Part shown: one piece after another, positions 10,210 through 22,345 of the stretch | Layout of the letters: every line of letters begins with the position of its first letter | Numbering within the stretch: position 1 is the first letter of the stretch | Source of the DNA: Limonium bicolor | Taxonomy: Eukaryota > Streptophyta > Magnoliopsida > Caryophyllales > Plumbaginaceae | Length of the DNA stretch: 64,000 bases | NCBI GenBank assembly: GCA_023374045.1 | Contig: CM041776.1 | Span: forward strand, 285,337,873-285,401,872 | Direction of reading: 5' to 3' | Translations under genes and position numbers: made by a program | Notes under the pieces: model-generated | The model's database searches: none | Told to the model about the DNA's origin: nothing | Seen by the model: the letters and a program-made list of their open reading frames with translations, nothing else

Positions 10210-11440
10210 ATGGCCAGTGGAGACTGGTCTCAACTTCCCACAGACCTGATTCTGTCTGTTTCCCAAAATCTCACAGTTTACGCTGATTATATTCGCCTTC
10301 GAGCTGTCTGCCCCACTTGGCGATCCTCACTCCCGGTGATCCCTCGTCATCTCCCCCATCAATTCCCATGGCTCATGCTCTGTCAAAGCCCTCACTCCAA
10401 CAGCCTCCGCAGCACCGCCGGCCTAGGCATGACACGGCGGGGCTTTTACAATCCACTTGGTCGAAAACTGTATTTCCTTAACCTACCAGAAGCTTCCAAT
10501 CCGAGGAGGATTTGTGGGTCATCTTGCGGCTGGCTTGTGGTGCTCGATGAGAGCCCGGAGATGTTCTGCCTGAATCCTGTTACCAGAGCAAAGGTACATC
10601 TGCCCCCACTATCGTCTTTCCCTAATGTGATTGGGTTCAATATTTACAACGTTGGTCGAGAGTATTCGATCGGGAACCCGTCCGGGACTGTTTGTACTCA
10701 TAATTTGAAGCAGATGCGGGGATACTTTTCTGAAAAAGGTTGTGCTTTCTCATTCCCCAGCTGACGGAAATAATTATGTAGCGCTGGGAGTAGTTAGTAG
10801 TTGTACTGGCCAATTGGCCTTCTGTCGGAAAGGAGATACCTCCTGGAAGTTTATACCTGGAACCAAGTGTTTCTATGAAGATGTGATTTACTGGAATGGG
10901 TTGTTCTATGGAGTCGATTCGCTTGTGAATGTGGCTATGATTGATGTGGGTGGTGATGATCAGTATCCGTCAGTTAGGATAATCAACACTCCATCCTTAT
11001 TGGTTGGGTGATATGCAGTATCTGGTGGGTTCTGAAGCTGGTGACTTGTTTTTAGTGGCTCGTTGCTTAGAAGTTTTCCAGATAATGATGAGGCTTGCCT
11101 TGGTATCTATGAAACTAGAAGGTTTGAAGTTTACAAGCTGGATCAACAGGGGTCAAACTGGAACAAGATGGAGAGCATGGATGGTAAGGTGATCTTTGTG
11201 GGGAAGAATTCATCTCTGCTGTTGGAATCTGCTGATTTTCCCGGGTGCAAAGGGAACTGTGTGTATTTCACAGATGATCATTCGGAGTATAATTATGATG
11301 TTGCGCCGCCCTTTTATGACATGGGCATTTATGTTCTGAAAGATGATAGCATTGAGAAGTTGCCCTATTTTGTACAAAGCTCAAATTCTATGGGGTTTTC
11401 ATCCCCTCCTCCTGTTTGGATTTCTCCGAGTCCTTGCTGA
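10210..11440 (+). pseudogene. F-box protein with DUF295 (KIB1-like) domain, frameshifted
   Basis: An F-box at residues 5-40 (LPTDLILSVSQNL..RLRAVCPTWRSSL) is followed by the DUF295 beta-propeller-like region: CGSSCGWLVV, CLNPVTRAKVHLPPL, YEDVIYWNGLFYGVDS, FEVYKLD, FLGxNSS-type VGKNSSLLLE, and DFPGCKGNCVYFTDD before the stop at 11438-11440. F-box proteins of this group are predicted SKP1-cullin ubiquitin-ligase adaptors. The single exon and total length fit the family, but the reading changes frame near 10735, near 11005 and near 11060, so no continuous protein results. The first change falls beside an A5 run (TGAAAAAGG), as expected either for a real indel or for a homopolymer assembly error. 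No stops occur within the conserved segments, so decay is recent or the breaks are artefacts. Confidence 0.85.
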
Positions 11441-11604
11441 GCTGAAGAAAGATGATGCCTTGTGTTCAAATTCTTCTCTGTGATGTTGTATTGCTTGTAA
11501 TCCTTTATATGTATGTATGATGTGCGCACATTCACACTTCTCAGAGCTTGTAAATAGTTGTAAAGTTGCATCTATTGTATTTGTCACATGTCTGTGGATA
11601 CAGT

Positions 11605-11610
11605 AATAAA
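11605..11610 (+). terminator. Candidate poly(A) signal of the F-box gene
   Basis: AATAAA lies 165 bp after the F-box stop codon in a T/A-rich 3' region. Confidence 0.4.
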
Positions 11611-11728
11611 AGAAAATGCTCTTTGGTTCGTTTCTGTGTACCATTGAAGGATGGTAAATTTTGTGATAAGATGTTTGTAGGAGAAGTTTGTACCAGTATT
11701 CATGGACTCATGTGCGGTTCCTGTGGAG

Positions 11729-11791
11729 CATGGCTCACAAGATACTAGGCATGGCTCACAGGATATTAGGCATGGCTCACAGGATAACCGA
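11729..11791 (+). repeat. 3 x 21-bp tandem repeat
   Basis: CATGGCTCACA..TAGG-type units begin at 11729, 11750 and 11771. The last unit leads straight into the CCGAAAT-rich end of the hAT-like element. TAGGCATGGCTCACA resembles a degraded TAGGGGTGAGCA terminus, so the array may derive from the element end. Confidence 0.7.
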
Positions 11792-14700
11792 AATCCATAT
11801 TATCCATAAACCGAAAGTTCGGATTTCGGTTAACCGAAATTTAAAAAAAAAACTGAAAATTGAATTTTATTTGGTTTTTCTATTAACCAAAATAAAAAAC
11901 AAACAAAAACATAAACAGTAAAAAAATCCAAACAAAGGACAGATCTTTAATTACCAAAGAACATTATAGTTATCTCAAGTATCAACCATTGCCAAAATGG
12001 CTAGCACAAACATGAAACAACCAAGTCTAACCCAAAAAAATATCAAAAAAATGGAAAGATCAACTAGAAAGAGTTATGGAATTTCTTCTTCAAAAGCTGC
12101 AGCCTACAATTTGGCACAAACAACTTCAATTTTTTTCTTCACGCCTTCACGACCATAGTCTACCGCTTCAAATCAACAATAGGCACTAGTTGCAGTATGG
12201 CACAAACAACTTCAATTTTGTTCATTGCACCTGATTCACAAACAGAAACAAATCAACAATAGGCAATAGTTGCAGTATAGGCAATAGTTAGTTGCAGCAG
12301 TATACTGAATACAATCATATGTGCAGCAGCCTCATTGAACTATTACCGAAAGTGGGGACTTGCTGCTACAAAATGATCGAGTATCTTTCCTTTCGTTCCG
12401 CAAGCTGCTACAATATAATAATATTAGCACGATCTGGATTAACAATCAACTCATGTTTAAAATGCCTTTGGCCTAACAAAAGGTAGCGGTTCAACCACGG
12501 CAATTCCAAGAAAAAAACATATATGGCACATAATATCCAGACTAGTCAGTTGTTCAAGTGGAAGCAAAGCAAAAGATGGAAAGAGTCCAAGAGAGTTGAA
12601 AGATTCTGGTGGCTGAAGAGAAGTCGGGAACGAAACTTTTTATTCTGACATTAGTTATTACCGGTCTGTTGCAAAAGAATGAATAGTCAATTTAATTCTA
12701 TAAGTCAGCTAATTTCAGCCATGCAACATGTTACATCGATAGTGGCATTCATCGATGCTCAAGTTGGGGAGGGGGCACTAAACTGTGAACCTGCGGCCAC
12801 CAACTAATTAACAGAGGCAGTATGATTACAAAAATTCCATTACCAGATGGATGGTTTCTGACTTGATTTAAAAGTTGCATATATGCTCGGCAAAAAAACA
12901 GATTTGATAGTCCCACACAGAGTAAGGAGCAATAGCAATTAGAAAGAAACAGCAGCAATAAAAAGTATGCATTGTACTTGTACCAACTTTTCAGTTCAAA
13001 ACAGACCACAGTCAGGGGCAAAAATGGGGGTTCAATACTGATGTATAATGGTTTAATAAACGCAGCAGCAACAACAACATTTAGATGTAGAGAGGCAAAC
13101 AGTAGCATAATCGTGTAGAAACTTAGGTGAATTTAGATAAGAAACAGCAAAATCAGAGAGCATGTGCAACATTCCTTTCCTTGGTTGCGACCACTTGTAA
13201 GGAGAAGTCATAAACGGGTCATGATTTTAGAAACTCTAAGCTGCTGAAATGATTTACCGTATTCATATTAAAAACTCAGTAACAAAGTTCAGAAATCCTT
13301 ACAATGACAAAGGAAAAAGTAGCAGCAAAATGAGCTTGTCAGCTTTTGAATATCATTGCACAGCTTATGCTGTAAGAAAGCATAATTGCTTATCAGAAAA
13401 AAACAATAACACATCTGTTTTGGATTTTTATTTCCTGACTATATGCTTAGAACATTCAGAAAATTGCAACGACAGTTCAGTTTATTATTTGGTCCGTAAT
13501 ATAAAAACTAAAGATTCAAAAGTTGCAACAGCAGTACAAAAACTAAAGCAGTTAGGATAATCAATTTTGATCGCTATTATCTTAGCTCTTAAACATCAAG
13601 AAAGAGCAATGAAGACACTTACCAAGAGTTTAATACTCCATATTATCACTCAAGGGTGTTATGTTGATTGAGCACTTGTCCATTCCTTAAAAAGAAATAT
13701 AATACCAAATTATGATTCATGTACATCTCCAGGTGTCCTAGTTGTTGTATTATTAGAAGCCATCTCTACCTGAGGTGTGAGATTAACAGGATACACATAC
13801 GCATCAAATAAATCATTATACATAATAGGTAAACTGATTAGAAACAATTTATGAGGTAACAGAACAACAATCATTAATAGAGTGCAGTGCTGTGCAAAGA
13901 ATCAGTGTTGTAGCGGCAGTATTTTCAAAACTACTGACACGTGATACCAAAACAAAGAATCAGTTTATGCCAGTTTTGTAGCTGCAGTATCTTCAAATGA
14001 ATAACAAATGCTAACCCAATAACTCATACATAACCCTCAAAACTTAGGGCAGAGAAGAATCTTAGCACTCAAACAGCCAAGCTATTTCCAAAAAAACTAA
14101 AAAGACTAATACGTGATACCAAAACAAAGAATCATTTATGCCAGTTTTGTAGCTGCAGTATCTTCAAATGAATAACAAATGCTAACCCAATAACTCAATA
14201 CATAAACCCTCAAAACTTAAGGCAGAGAAGAATCTTAGCACTCAAACAGCCAAGCTATTTCCCAAAAAACTAAAAAGAAAAACAGTTTATTCATAGAATG
14301 TATGTTGTATACAGATGACTAATGTTCACGTAGAAGACAAGGTATAGTGGTGAGTGAGCTAGATACTCTATATTGTTACACGACAAATCTGAACAGCTGG
14401 CAGCTCTACTTTTTTCTTAAAATACTATATAATATAACTCATCCGTATTGAATGTCAGTTATGAGCAAGTAGTACTTGGTTGGTCCATACAGTAAAGGAC
14501 AATCTTTTCACAGAAAACGCCTAACATTTGTATAACAGACTGATACATAAATAAGAGCAGTAGTAGTAGTAGTGGATAAAGTTCAATTCCCTGTTTCTTG
14601 GCAGCAATTAATTTAACTGCAGTATAACAATGCACTTCATCATTCTGTTTCATTCAATCAGTAACGGTTCTTTCATCTCTCACAATCCTCCAGATTATTA

Positions 14701-15591
14701 TACTACGCTCAGCTATGTCTACACTGTTGCACATTTGCACTTCATCATTCTGTTTCATTCAATGGGAAAAATTCCAGCGAGAGCAGATACCACCCCACAC
14801 CAACAAGATACAAGTATACAACATCTAATCAGTTTTCAGTAGACAAATAAATCAGAATCTCATAACAAACAAACTACAAACCTAGCAAATTCGACCACGA
14901 CCAACAACAGCGGCTTCAGAGAATCAGAGATGTCGACTTCAGTCTTCAGTTTCCAGTCAACAGTGTGGGCTTAAGCAACCCCGTTCTTGACCCAAATTAT
15001 GCACGCATTCTGTCTTCGCTCTTGAGATGCGTCTGCTTAGTGATAGCGTCTTCGTTTTCCTTCACTAGTTCAGTTACCGGTAATTATCTTCAAGGGTTCG
15101 GTAAGACCAGTGCTTCCGCATTAGAGATGCAGATGCCCTCTCCCAGAGAATCGGAGATGGGGAAGAAGAAAGGATATGGAAGGTGAACTGGAGAGTGGAG
15201 ATTGGAGAACTGGAGATGGAGATTGCCAGATTGGAGAAGACCAGTGAAGCGTGAAGTCGACGAGTCGTGAACGCAGAGTGATGAGGGTAGAGTGTGACGA
15301 GTGTCGTCGTGCGTGGTGGATGGGGATAGATTAGGGTTTGCTTGTTTAGTGTTTTAGGAGTAGTACAGTAAAAATGTAAAGGTGTTTTTTTTTAAAAAAA
15401 AAGTCTGGATAACGTGGTTAACCGAATTTTTGAAAGTCAAAATCTAAATCCGAACTGAATTATAATTCGGATATTCGGATAACCGAAATTTTAAATTCAG
15501 TTTAAAAATTCGGTTAAAAATCCAAAAAAAAAAATCGGTTAATTTGGATTTCGGATAAATCCGAATTATCCAAACTGAATGCTCACCCCTA
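11767..15591. mobile_element. hAT-like element with CCGAAAT-rich subterminal repeats, about 3.8 kb
   Basis: The right end is well defined: GAATGCTCACCCCTA at 15577-15591, the inverse of TAGGGGTGAGCATTC, preceded by about 200 bp of TTCGGTTAACCGAAAT-type words. The same arrangement occurs in the complete copy at 18783-19594, which has an 8-bp TSD. The left end is inferred from the first CCGAAAT words at about 11785 and is less certain, with no matching TSD seen. The interior has no transposase reading that I recognise. It contains a 172-bp tandem duplication (13939-14279), a 26-bp repeated string (14631 and 14736), and near 15000-15350 a gene-like leader read on the minus strand starting AAACCCTAATC. 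Confidence 0.5.
13939..14279 (+). repeat. 172-bp tandem duplication
   Basis: The block starting ACGTGATACCAAAACAAAGA at 13939 is repeated at 14111 with a 172-bp period. Only a few substitutions and 1-bp indels separate the copies, and both end in CAAGCTATTTCC. Confidence 0.9.
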
Positions 15592-15683
15592 TCATCATAT
15601 TAAAACATCAAACCAACAAAAGCATGATGGATCTGGAGGATCTCAATCCAATCTACGACTAGTTTGAATATTAAGGGGATCAT

Positions 15684-15976
15684 TGTTGCGATTCGAGGTG
15701 CAACTCCCTCCCAAAAGCCTCTCAGAGGTAATTCTTTATTCAATCGATGCTTAAACCATCTCTCTTTACAGCTTAAGTACTGTCAACCAGTATTAACAAC
15801 TAACAACTCAAGTAACCAAACTACTCAGGCAGTTACAACTAATTGACTAATTACACTTTAGCCCTTAGCTTACTAACTCCCTTATACGAGTATAAACTTT
15901 GCCAAACCTTCCCCTAACAATACGAGTATAAACTTTGCCAAACCTTCCCCTAACAATGCTCTGTGAAGGCGTAACA
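15684..15976 (-). repeat. LTR (3' LTR of the minus-strand gypsy copy)
   Basis: The LTR is 293 bp and matches the other three LTRs of this family in the window (255-257 bp) except for an exact 36-bp internal duplication (15886-15921 and 15922-15957). Its inner boundary is followed on the minus-strand reading by the GGGGGTGA polypurine tract. Confidence 0.93.
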
Positions 15977-16245
15977 TCACCCCCTTCCTGAACTAACACC
16001 TTGTCCTCAAGGTGGAAGGAGGGAAACTGCTCCTGAAAAAGTGAAACAATCTCCCAAGAAGCATCATTAACTGAACAGCCCTTCCACTGGACTAATACTT
16101 CAGGTTGCTCATTCACACGGTGGCGAAACCCCAAAACTGTTTTAGGCGTGTAACAGCAACTCCAGCTCACTAGACAATTCCTCAGGCAGCGGACTAGGTT
16201 GTGCATCAGCAGAAGGAACTGCTTTTCTCAACTGAGAAACATGTA
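15977..16245 (-). pseudogene. Gypsy chromodomain end of the polyprotein (left copy)
   Basis: The minus-strand reading contains LGFRHRVNEQPEVLVQWKG and NDASWE. This is the chromodomain signature at the C-terminus of chromovirus integrases, thought to direct integration to particular chromatin. The hAT insertion at 16254-17270 separates this segment from the upstream [19 protein letters not shown] linker. Confidence 0.85.
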
Positions 16246-16253
16246 CTGTTGGA

Positions 16254-17270
16254 CAGTGGCGAAGCTATGCATAAGCTAGGGTGGGCCTGGCCCCCCCAAC
16301 TATTTTGGTGGCCACTTAAAATTAGTGTTGTTAATTCACATTTCACCTGAGTAGAACTTACACCCGGTGAGTGAGACTTCTAGTTTATTTTTGCATTACT
16401 TTCTAAATTAAGCTAACACATAAATCAGAAAATTTTTATAATTAAATTGTTTTCAGGAAAAGGATTTTTAAATATTGTATTGTTTATTAATAGTAAAAGT
16501 GTGGTGGGGATCTTTAAATTATTTTTTCCTTATGCAATGAAAATGACCTTGTATATTTTGTTTATCTAATTGCATAAAATATGTACTAATCACAAATGTA
16601 AGTTTACTTGTTTGAACAAGTAATATAAGTTAAGCAAAATTAAGAGTTTCTCCTTATCTTCATAAACAATATAGTCGAGTTGATGAGTTATCATCTTTGA
16701 CAATAAGTTCCTCACTCTCCGTAGATTGTATTAGAATTATACTTAAAAAAAATTCTCCTTGTGAATGAATGTTTGTTTGAATGAGCTAATGATAATGTTT
16801 ATAATTTACATATTTGATTATGATATTATATTATCGTTAATACAAGAATGTGATACATAAGAGGTATATTGAAAATTATGGATAACATGTTAAACATGAA
16901 AAATACAATTTAGGTTGTTATGTAAGTTATAGTTTGATCTTATCATTTAGATGTTATTATGAACGACTTCATTCATTGGTAAAAATACTATTAAACATTC
17001 GGTAGTATATATATATACTTGAGTATTGTATAGTCATTCTGTTAATATAAAATTATTCTTATTGATGTGAATGGTGTTCAATCTTATGTTAAGTCGTTTA
17101 GGTTGAGTGTGAAAGTTATTTGTTGATTTACGTACTATGTTACTATACAACTACCTGTACAATAACACTTAGTCAATTAATAACTACTTACACTCACACA
17201 TTGTCTATCCTAATAAAATATTCAAAATATATCCGGCCCCCCTAATATAAAATTCCTAGCTCCGCCCCTG
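16254..17270. mobile_element. hAT non-autonomous element (CAGTGGCG type), 1.0 kb
   Basis: The element begins CAGTGGCGAAGCTA and ends TAGCTCCGCCCCTG, the imperfect inverse. A perfect 8-bp TSD, CTGTTGGA, flanks it (16246-16253, 17271-17278). The 8-bp TSD and CAGNGGCGGAGC termini are typical of a widespread plant hAT group. There is no transposase reading. It splits the gypsy pol region, so it is younger than that element. Confidence 0.93.
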
Positions 17271-17278
17271 CTGTTGGA

Positions 17279-18460
17279 TGTATCTTAGCCCCAGGTGGTA
17301 GAGACAGCTTGTAAGCAACAGTACCGATCTTTTCCAAGATCTCAAATGGCCCATAGTATCTAGGACTTACTTGGCATTCTTCCTCTTGGTCAAAGACCGA
17401 TACTTGTAAGGATGGATCCTTAAGAAAACAGAATCTCCCACTTGAAACTGAACACAGCGTCTGTGCTCATCTGCTTGACGCTTCATTCTCTGCTGGGCCT
17501 TCAACAGATTGTCCTTGAGTTCGTTAAGCAGGGAATCTCTCTCGCTGAGCATTACATCCACCTCATCAATCATAGACCCCAAAGGGCTGTAGCGCAATAA
17601 AACAGGAGGATCACGACCATACAAAGCACGTAAGGGAGTGGTACCCAAACTTTGCTGAAAAGTGGAATTAAAACCAGTACTCAGCCCAAGGGAGGGCTTG
17701 CAACCAACTCTTAGGCTTCTAGTACGAAAAACAACGCAGGTAATCTTCGAGGCATCTGTTAACCACCTCACTTTGTCCATCGGACTGGGGGTGGCATGCA
17801 GAACTGAAGCACAACTTAGTGCCAGCAAGTCGAAAAAAGCTCCTTCAAAAAATGGCTGAGAAAGATGGGATCCCTATCCGACACGATAGATTTAGGAAAC
17901 CCATGTAGCCTTACTACCTCCTTAGCAAAAACAGCAGCAACATCCTTCGCAGTGTAAGGATGTTTAAGAGGTAGAAAGTGAACAATTTGGTAAATCTGTC
18001 TACAAACCACCATAACAGTATCATAGCCCTTCACCTTGGGTAATCCCGAAATGAAGTCCATGGAAATGTCCTCCCAAACCCTCTCCGGAATAGACAATGG
18101 TTGCAGTAAACCAGCTGGAGATAGAGCACTATACTTAATTCTCTTAATACAGTTTCGCATCCCTTTCCAATACAACACCGCTTGAATCCTCTTAAGCGTG
18201 CGCAAGTAACCAGAATGACCCCCACCAGGAGTAGCATGAAATTCCTCCAAAACAGATGGAATCAAACTAGATGAGCTGGACAGAACCAGCTTACCCTTAA
18301 AAAATAGATGGCCATTCCTGATAGAATATTCAGGATGACTATCAGCACAAACAATTAAATCTTGCATTAACTGCCTAAGATTAGAGTCTTGCTGAATCTC
18401 CCTTTCAACCGCACCCCACCCTTCAAACATAACTGAGGACAAGGGCAGTAAAGAAGTGTT
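17279..18460 (-). pseudogene. Gypsy integrase and linker (left copy)
   Basis: Minus-strand readings include FHATPGGGHSGYLRTLKRIQ (zinc-finger zone), DISMDFISGLPKVKGYDT (first catalytic D) and [12 protein letters not shown] (second D), then the downstream linker with [12 protein letters not shown] basic sequence. Several frameshifts break it, and the E-containing segment is out of frame. These domains would catalyse strand transfer in an intact element. Confidence 0.85.
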
Positions 18461-18573
18461 ACCTTCAACTCTAGAAAGTGCTTCAGCAGCTGTATTCTCT
18501 TTACCAGGCCTATAGCAAAATCAAAAATCAAACCCCATCAGCTTCATCACCCACCTATACTGATCTTCCGTCA

Positions 18574-19660
18574 TCAGCCGTGATCCCATAAGTAATTAAG
18601 GCTCTTCTGATCAGTACGAATTATAAACCTCCTCCCTAACAGATAGTGCCTCCACTTTTGAACCATAAACACGACAGCCATGAGCTCTTTCTCATAAACC
18701 AATTTAGCCAAAGCTCTGGCAGAAAAAGGCTGGCTGAGAAAAGCTATTGGACGTCCCTTCTGCATCAGAGCTCCCATTCCCTTAGGGGTGAGCATTTGGA
18801 TTGGATAATTTGGATTTATCCAAAATCCAAATTAACCGATTTTTTTTTTGGATTTTAACCGAATTTTAAACCGAATTCAAAATTTCGGTTATTCGAATAT
18901 CCAAATTATAATTCAGTTTGGATTTCGGTTTTAACCCTGTAAAATTCGGTTAACCGAATTATCCAAACTTTTTTAAAAATAAAATTCCTAAATCTTTCCT
19001 TAATAGTTAATACTCTTTAAACATGACAAACAAAACATTAAAATTCAAAACCCTATCGTGCATTGCTCCAATCCTTCAATTATATAATGTTATACTACTC
19101 TTTTTTCGTCAAATAATTATATATAACTGGTTGTTTTGGAACATCGCTCATCGCTGCTCACCCATAGTTTGATGTAACTAATCTAATGTTTGAGTGAGTT
19201 CTTTCTGTTCTATTGTGATGAATTGGCAACTAGGGAATTCACAATTTTCTAGCGCTTATGGTTATTATTATTGCTGATGATGAACATGAAACAAAAAAAA
19301 TGTGTTTGTTTTTTTTTTAAAAAAATTCGGTTAACTGAAATCCAATTTATAAAATCGGTTTTCGGTTTTTTTTAAATTCGGTTAATTGAAATCCGAACTG
19401 AAGGAAATTTTGGATTCAGTTCGGTTTTCGGTTTTCAACTTAAAATTTTTTGGATTTTGGATAATTTAGATTTCGGTTAATTCGGTTTTGATCAAAATTT
19501 GGATAATTCGGTTAAAAACCAAATTAACCGAAATCCAATTTTTTTTTTACAATTTGGATTTCGGTTAACCGAATTATCCAAATGCTCACCCCTACATTCC
19601 CTTGCCTGGAGCATCAGTTTCCACTTCGAAAGGAGTATCGAAATTCGGTGAGGCTAAAAC
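18574..19660 (-). pseudogene. Gypsy RNase H (left copy), interrupted by a hAT element
   Basis: The reading GRPIAFLSQPFSARALAK..YEKELMAVVF..RTDQKSLNYLWD is the RNase H domain typical of Ty3/gypsy pol. The insertion 18783-19594 cuts it next to the KGMGA(V)LMQKG motif. The upstream ETDAPGKG-type start lies on the other side, near 19603-19625. Confidence 0.85.
18783..19594. mobile_element. hAT-like non-autonomous element, 812 bp, nested in the gypsy RNase H
   Basis: TIRs are TAGGGGTGAGCATTTGGAT and its inverse ATCCAAATGCTCACCCCTA. A perfect 8-bp TSD, CATTCCCT, is at 18775-18782 and 19595-19602. Both subterminal zones consist of TTCGGTTAACCGAATT / ATCCAAATT words like those at 11785-11850, 15400-15591 and 29768-29977, which makes this the best-defined copy of that family here. 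The interior is non-coding. Confidence 0.95.
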
Positions 19661-19819
19661 CGGGGACTGTGGACAGAGCAAACTTCAACTGCTCAAAAGC
19701 TCTTTGGGCCACATCAGTCCACTCAAAGAGTCTTTCTTCATCAAGGATGTAAGAGGGGCAACAATCATCCCATATACCCTTTGACAAACCGTCTATAATA
19801 ACCGGTAAGACCAAGGAAT

Positions 19820-22330
19820 GCTCGCAGTTCCTTCACACAATTGGGCACCGGCCAAGAGAGCATACTCCGCACCTTTCAGAATCAGCCTCCACTCCACTAC
19901 CAGAGATAACATGCCCAAGATAATCCAATCTATTCTTCAAAAAACTGCATTTCTTAAGGTTAACCTTCAACTGATTCTCAGCCGAGAACTGTCAACCACC
20001 TCACGTAAATGACCCAGGTGCTCATCGACACTTCTGTGTAAACTAATATATCATCAAAGAAAACCAAAACTGAACGCCGCAGAAATGGTTTGAAGATATG
20101 ATTCATAAAGACTGAAATGAAGCAGGGGCATTCTTAAGACCGAAAGGCATTACCAAAAATTCATAATGACCTTCATGAGTCCTAAAAGCTGTTTTCTGAA
20201 CATCCTCGTCCCTAACTCTTATCTGATGATACCCAGATTTCAGATCCAACTTCGAAAAAAACAAGCTCCATATAACTCGTCTAGCAGTTCATCAATAGTG
20301 GGCATCATAAACTTATCTGGGATGGTTATATCATTTAGAGCTCGGTAGTCCACAAAAAGCGTCAGTCTCCTGTTTTCTTCTTGACCAGAAGAACATGACT
20401 AGAAAATGGGCTGGTTGCTAGGCTGGATAAACCCCGCAGTTTGCAACTCCCGGACAATCTTCTCTATCTCATTTTTGGTAATGTGGGTACCGATAAGGAC
20501 GGATGTTGGGGGGAATGGAGTTGGGCTTCAACAGAATATGGTGATCATGGAATTGCTTGGGAGGAATAGGACTCAAGAGGCTAGAAACAGAAGGGAAAGA
20601 GTCAAGGACTTCCTGTAACTCTTGCTCTTCTTCCCATACAGCTCCTCCCTGAGATCCCTAGCTGATGTTTCCCCTCCAAATAACAGAGCCAACCTTCTCC
20701 TTCCTCACGCATGCTTTTTCAGGGTAGATTTGACACCACTTTCTACAATTGACAACAACGGATCCCCTTGGAGGTGCACCACATACCATCCCACTGGAAC
20801 TTGATCGACAATTTCCTCCAATTAGTTTGAGTGTCACCCAGTCCCGCCCAGCCACTCAAACCCAAGATCACATCAACTCCAGCCAGGTTGAAGGGTAGAC
20901 AATCAACCGTAAACACCATACCTTGGATAGACAGAGGCCAGCGCTCTACAAATTCCACGGCGGAAAAGAGTTTCCCCGTTCCCAATCGTAACCCCAAAAT
21001 CGGCAAGCATCATCAACCGACAACAATAACTCTTTACTAATCCATCAGAAACAAAGTTATGGGAGGCGCGCTATCTATCAAGATAATAACTTGTTTTCCC
21101 GCCACCTGTCCCAAAAGTTTCATTGACTTCTGAGAAGGGAACCCCACGAAAGACAACTGGGAGAGTTCAGCTTTGAACTCGTCCCCCGTGTCACTGCCAT
21201 CGCCCGAAGTTGGACAAATCTCAAACGCTTTGCTCCACCCATCATCCCCTCTCAAAAAAGTTGCAGCCCCGCACCTTACAACGGTGGCCCGCATTCCACT
21301 TATCCCCACACCTATAGCAAAGGCCCTGAGATCTCCTTCGCAGCATTTCTTCTTCAGAGATTCGTCTAAACTGGTTCGACGAAGCCATAACGCGCTGGAC
21401 TGGGTCGACTGCACCGAACTCAATTTAGGGATTGAAACCTCCCTCCTTGATCGACGTGATTGGGCGATGAATTTCCCCAATTCAATTTCTTGGCTGCGAA
21501 CTCCATCGCACGCGAACCAGAACCAGCGTACCACGATTTGCCGCCCTTCATACCAACCGCGCCTACGGTCTGGGGTTGCCAAACTTGTTACGCTCCTCAA
21601 ATCCTTGGCGGCCCTCATCAGCCTGGAAGGTCGTGACGTGAATCTTAAATAGAATGAGATCTTTTGATCGCCTCCTTCAAACCACTCAGAAAAATCCCTT
21701 TCAAGACACCATCCAGAACGCTCGACAAATGTGCGGCATAAAACTCGAACTTTTGCGGGGTAGTCCTCCACTTATATCTTGCCGGAGGTCGCATAGGAGG
21801 TCCAATCGATCACGCCTGCCGTGGAGCCCAATCTCTCAATCAACGACTCCCTAAACTGTTTCCAATCAGGCAAGCCCACATAATTGCTATACCACTCATA
21901 CCAGTGCAAAGCCGCCCCGTCCATGCAAATGCCCGCCGTGCGGACCTTATCCTCTCACCAATCCCGCACAGGGAGAAGTAACGCTTTGCCTTGCAAAGCC
22001 ATTCACACGGCTCATCCCAGAGTAAACCGGTAACTCCAGCTTCCTGACCTTGATGTCTCTCTGACCAGGCCTCACAATCGTGTCCCTCACCCCATGATTC
22101 GAACCATGCCCCAGTTTCTCTCCCGACTCAGACGGAGAGCGACCGCAAGAATGACGACAAGTCTCTCTGCATTGCAACACCACCGCAGAGAGATTGTCGA
22201 ACTTCCCGCCGAGATCGTCCAAGTGCTCCTTACACGCTTCATGTTCCTTCTCCTGCGGCTCCAACGCAGATTCTTCCCACTCCTCGTCATGACCATGAAC
22301 TACCACCCTCCCACAGACCAGGCGGACAGC
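19820..22330 (-). pseudogene. Gypsy gag, protease and RT region (left copy)
   Basis: Minus-strand segments show gag (ERLxDLGGKFDNLSAVVLQ coiled coil near 22230; LELPVYSG near 22030), an IPKLSSVQSTQSS linker, a protease remnant in which LIDSG has become LIDSAPP (near 21070), and RT with [16 protein letters not shown] and [13 protein letters not shown] sequence. Frames change repeatedly, so no product is expected. Confidence 0.82.
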
Positions 22331-22345
22331 TCTGATGATACCAAT

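Noticed and set aside
13249..13560. 103-codon plus-strand frame in the hAT-like element
   Set aside because: AT-rich reading with no recognisable motif and no codon-use support; not listed as a gene.
21173..21652. 159-codon plus-strand frame within the left gypsy copy
   Set aside because: Exact antisense of the gag/zinc-knuckle region; the sense frame carries the family motifs.
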